From an uncultured Anaeroplasmataceae bacterium (GTDB lineage Bacteria; Bacillota_I; Bacilli_A; Acholeplasmatales; Anaeroplasmataceae), in NCBI GenBank assembly GCA_934229535.1, contig CAKQDS010000020.1, positions 1 through 35,140 on the forward strand: a stretch of DNA of 35,140 nt, read 5' to 3'. Position numbers and translations under genes: made by a program. Under the pieces are notes generated by a model. It made no database searches. It had not been told where the DNA came from and was given only the letters and a program-made list of their open reading frames with translations. Of this stretch, positions 33,675 to 35,140 are shown one piece after another (the stretch's first letter is position 1; every line of letters starts with the position of its first letter).

Positions 33675-35057
33675 ATGTATTCAAAAAGTTTATGGGAAAA
33701 ATATACTGACGAAGATATTCAAAAAATGATGGAATTCGCTGAAGGCTATAAGCATTTCATTTCTGTTGGTAAAACAGAGCGTGCTTGTGTAGCTCTAGGC
33801 GTTAAAATTGCTAAGGAGCATGGATTTAAGGATTTATGGGAGGTAATTAAATCTGGCGATAAGCTTAAAAAAGGCGATAAGGTTTATGCAACAAACAAGC
33901 ATAAAAATTTAGCATTATTTGTAATCGGCGAGGAGCCTGTGGAAAATGGTGTTCATATTTTAGGAGCTCATATCGACTCACCAAGAATGGACTTAAAGCA
34001 AAATCCTTTATATGAAAAGGAAGGCTTTGCACTTCTTGATACTCACTATTATGGTGGAATCAAAAAATATCAATGGGTTACAATTCCTCTTGCTCTACAT
34101 GGTGTTGTTTGTAAAAAGGATGGTACAAGCGTTGATGTTGTAATTGGTGAAGATCCAGCTGATCCTGTTCTTGGAATTACTGATTTATTAATTCACCTAT
34201 CAGCAGATCAAATGCAAAAAACTGCAGCTAAAGCAATTGAAGGTGAAGACCTAGATTTAACAGTAGGTACAATGCCACTTAAGGGTGACGAGAAAAATGC
34301 TGTTAAGGCCAATGTCTTAAGATTATTAAAAGAAAAATATGGTATCGAGGAGGAGGATTTCTTATCTGCTGAAATCGAGGTTGTTCCTGCTGGTGAAGCA
34401 AGAGATTATGGTCTTGATCGTTCAATGGTTGCAGGCTATGGCCACGATGATAGAGTATGTGCCTATACATCATTAATGGCTATCCTAGATATTAAAAATC
34501 CAAAATATACAGCTTGTACAATTTTAGTTGATAAAGAGGAAATTGGTTCTGTTGGTGCAACAGGTGCTGATTCTAAATTCTTTGAAAATACAATTGCTGA
34601 ATTAATTAATGCTACTTCTTCAAGCTATAGTGATTTAGCATTACGTCACGCTTTAACAAATTCAAAGATGCTATCAAGCGATGTTTCAGCCGGAGTTGAT
34701 CCTCTATATATGGGTGTAAACGATCCAAAGAATGCAGCTTATTTAGGAAAAGGAATCGTATTTAATAAATATACAGGTTCTCGTGGTAAAGGTGGCTGCA
34801 ATGATGCAATGCCTGAATATATTGCAAAGCTAAGAAAGGTAATGGATGATAATAACATTTATTATCAAACAGCTGAGCTTGGTCGTGTTGATCAAGGTGG
34901 TGGCGGTACTATTGCTTACATCCTTGGTAATTACAATATGAATGTAATTGATGCTGGTATTGCTGTATTAAACATGCATGCCCCAATGGAAATTGTTTCA
35001 AAGGCCGATGTTTATGAAACATATGAAGCTTATAAATGCTTCTTATTACACATTTAA
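33675..35057 (+). CDS. M18 family metallo-aminopeptidase
   Basis: This cytoplasmic zinc aminopeptidase of the aspartyl-aminopeptidase family trims short peptides. The five metal-site residues appear in order: H99 (GAHIDSPR), D258 (GHDDR), E288/E289 (DKEEIG), D336 (SSDVSAG) and H435 (MHAP). At 460 residues it is complete. The ATG at 33675 has AGGAGG 8 nt upstream. It is monocistronic, with a consensus promoter and its own terminator, and codon use richer in G/C-ending codons than its neighbours suggests strong expression. Confidence 0.95.
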   Translation: MYSKSLWEKYTDEDIQKMMEFAEGYKHFISVGKTERACVALGVKIAKEHGFKDLWEVIKSGDKLKKGDKVYATNKHKNLALFVIGEEPVENGVHILGAHIDSPRMDLKQNPLYEKEGFALLDTHYYGGIKKYQWVTIPLALHGVVCKKDGTSVDVVIGEDPADPVLGITDLLIHLSADQMQKTAAKAIEGEDLDLTVGTMPLKGDEKNAVKANVLRLLKEKYGIEEEDFLSAEIEVVPAGEARDYGLDRSMVAGYGHDDRVCAYTSLMAILDIKNPKYTACTILVDKEEIGSVGATGADSKFFENTIAELINATSSSYSDLALRHALTNSKMLSSDVSAGVDPLYMGVNDPKNAAYLGKGIVFNKYTGSRGKGGCNDAMPEYIAKLRKVMDDNNIYYQTAELGRVDQGGGGTIAYILGNYNMNVIDAGIAVLNMHAPMEIVSKADVYETYEAYKCFLLHI

Positions 35058-35064
35058 AAAAATA

Positions 35065-35127
35065 GGGGCTGTGAAAAAAACTAGGTTTTAAAAAACTTAG
35101 ATTTTGGAGTAACAGCTCCTTTTTTTT
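35065..35127 (+). terminator. Intrinsic terminator of the M18 aminopeptidase
   Basis: GGGGCTGT (35065-35072) and ACAGCTCC (35112-35119) pair over 8 bp with one G-U, closing a loop that holds a smaller inner stem (CTAGGTT / AACTTAG). Eight T follow. Confidence 0.8.
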
Positions 35128-35140
35128 GCCATAAAACAAA

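Noticed and set aside
34909..35139. Minus-strand ORF at the right edge
   Set aside because: It covers the aminopeptidase 3' end and its terminator hairpin, has no ribosome site or family match.
1..35140. Wall-less mollicute using TGA for Trp
   Set aside because: Genes are unbroken with TGA as stop, Trp is TGG, and a cell-wall transpeptidase is present.

Overview
The window is AT-rich and densely coded. All but two of its 30 supported genes lie on the minus strand. TGA is used as a stop and Trp is encoded by TGG in the unbroken reading frames, so the standard bacterial code applies. A class B penicillin-binding protein means the cell makes peptidoglycan. PerR-type regulation, a reverse rubrerythrin, KtrAB, AddAB and the tsaE-tsaB-rimI-tsaD order point to an anaerobic low-GC Firmicute, most likely a gut-type member of the Bacilli (Erysipelotrichia/RF39/Acholeplasmatales-like). 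The taxon is inference. No rRNA, tRNA, CRISPR array, insertion sequence or prophage was seen, and no gap exceeds about 140 bp.

Layout from left to right. (1) 85-5023: a PASTA-bearing transpeptidase, a doubtful 78-codon ORF, and a membrane-bound EAL phosphodiesterase with a broken GGDEF domain. (2) 5141-7127: groES-groEL behind a consensus promoter and a CIRCE operator. (3) 7187-7609: a 92-residue protein of unknown function behind its own promoter and a long leader hairpin. (4) 7634-10388: an autoregulated-looking operon of a GntR/FCD regulator, an AEC permease and a cytoplasmic GH28 pectinase-like enzyme. (5) 10428-11421: perR and reverse rubrerythrin, with a perfect 25-bp palindrome at the promoter. 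(6) 11431-13435: a second AEC permease, divergent from a metal-dependent amidohydrolase. (7) 13438-15462: the potassium channel pair ktrB-ktrA. (8) 15443-20646: an ABC-F ATPase, PcrA helicase and a DUF2779 Fe-S nuclease/exonuclease fusion in one row. (9) 20697-22385: glnS. (10) 22421-24892: tsaE-tsaB-rimI-tsaD for tRNA t6A synthesis. (11) 24944-33593: a tightly packed run addB-addA-rimM-trmD followed by two lipoproteins. (12) 33620-35127: a divergent M18 aminopeptidase with its own promoter and terminator.

Most genes are housekeeping. No wholly new multi-gene system stands out. The points most worth a second look are the PcrA/DUF2779 helicase-nuclease pair, the leader hairpin before the 92-residue protein, the Fur-like glutamate in the PerR-like sensor, the two AEC paralogues around the perR cassette, the joining of addBA to rimM-trmD, and a rhodanese-like lipoprotein that has lost its catalytic cysteine.
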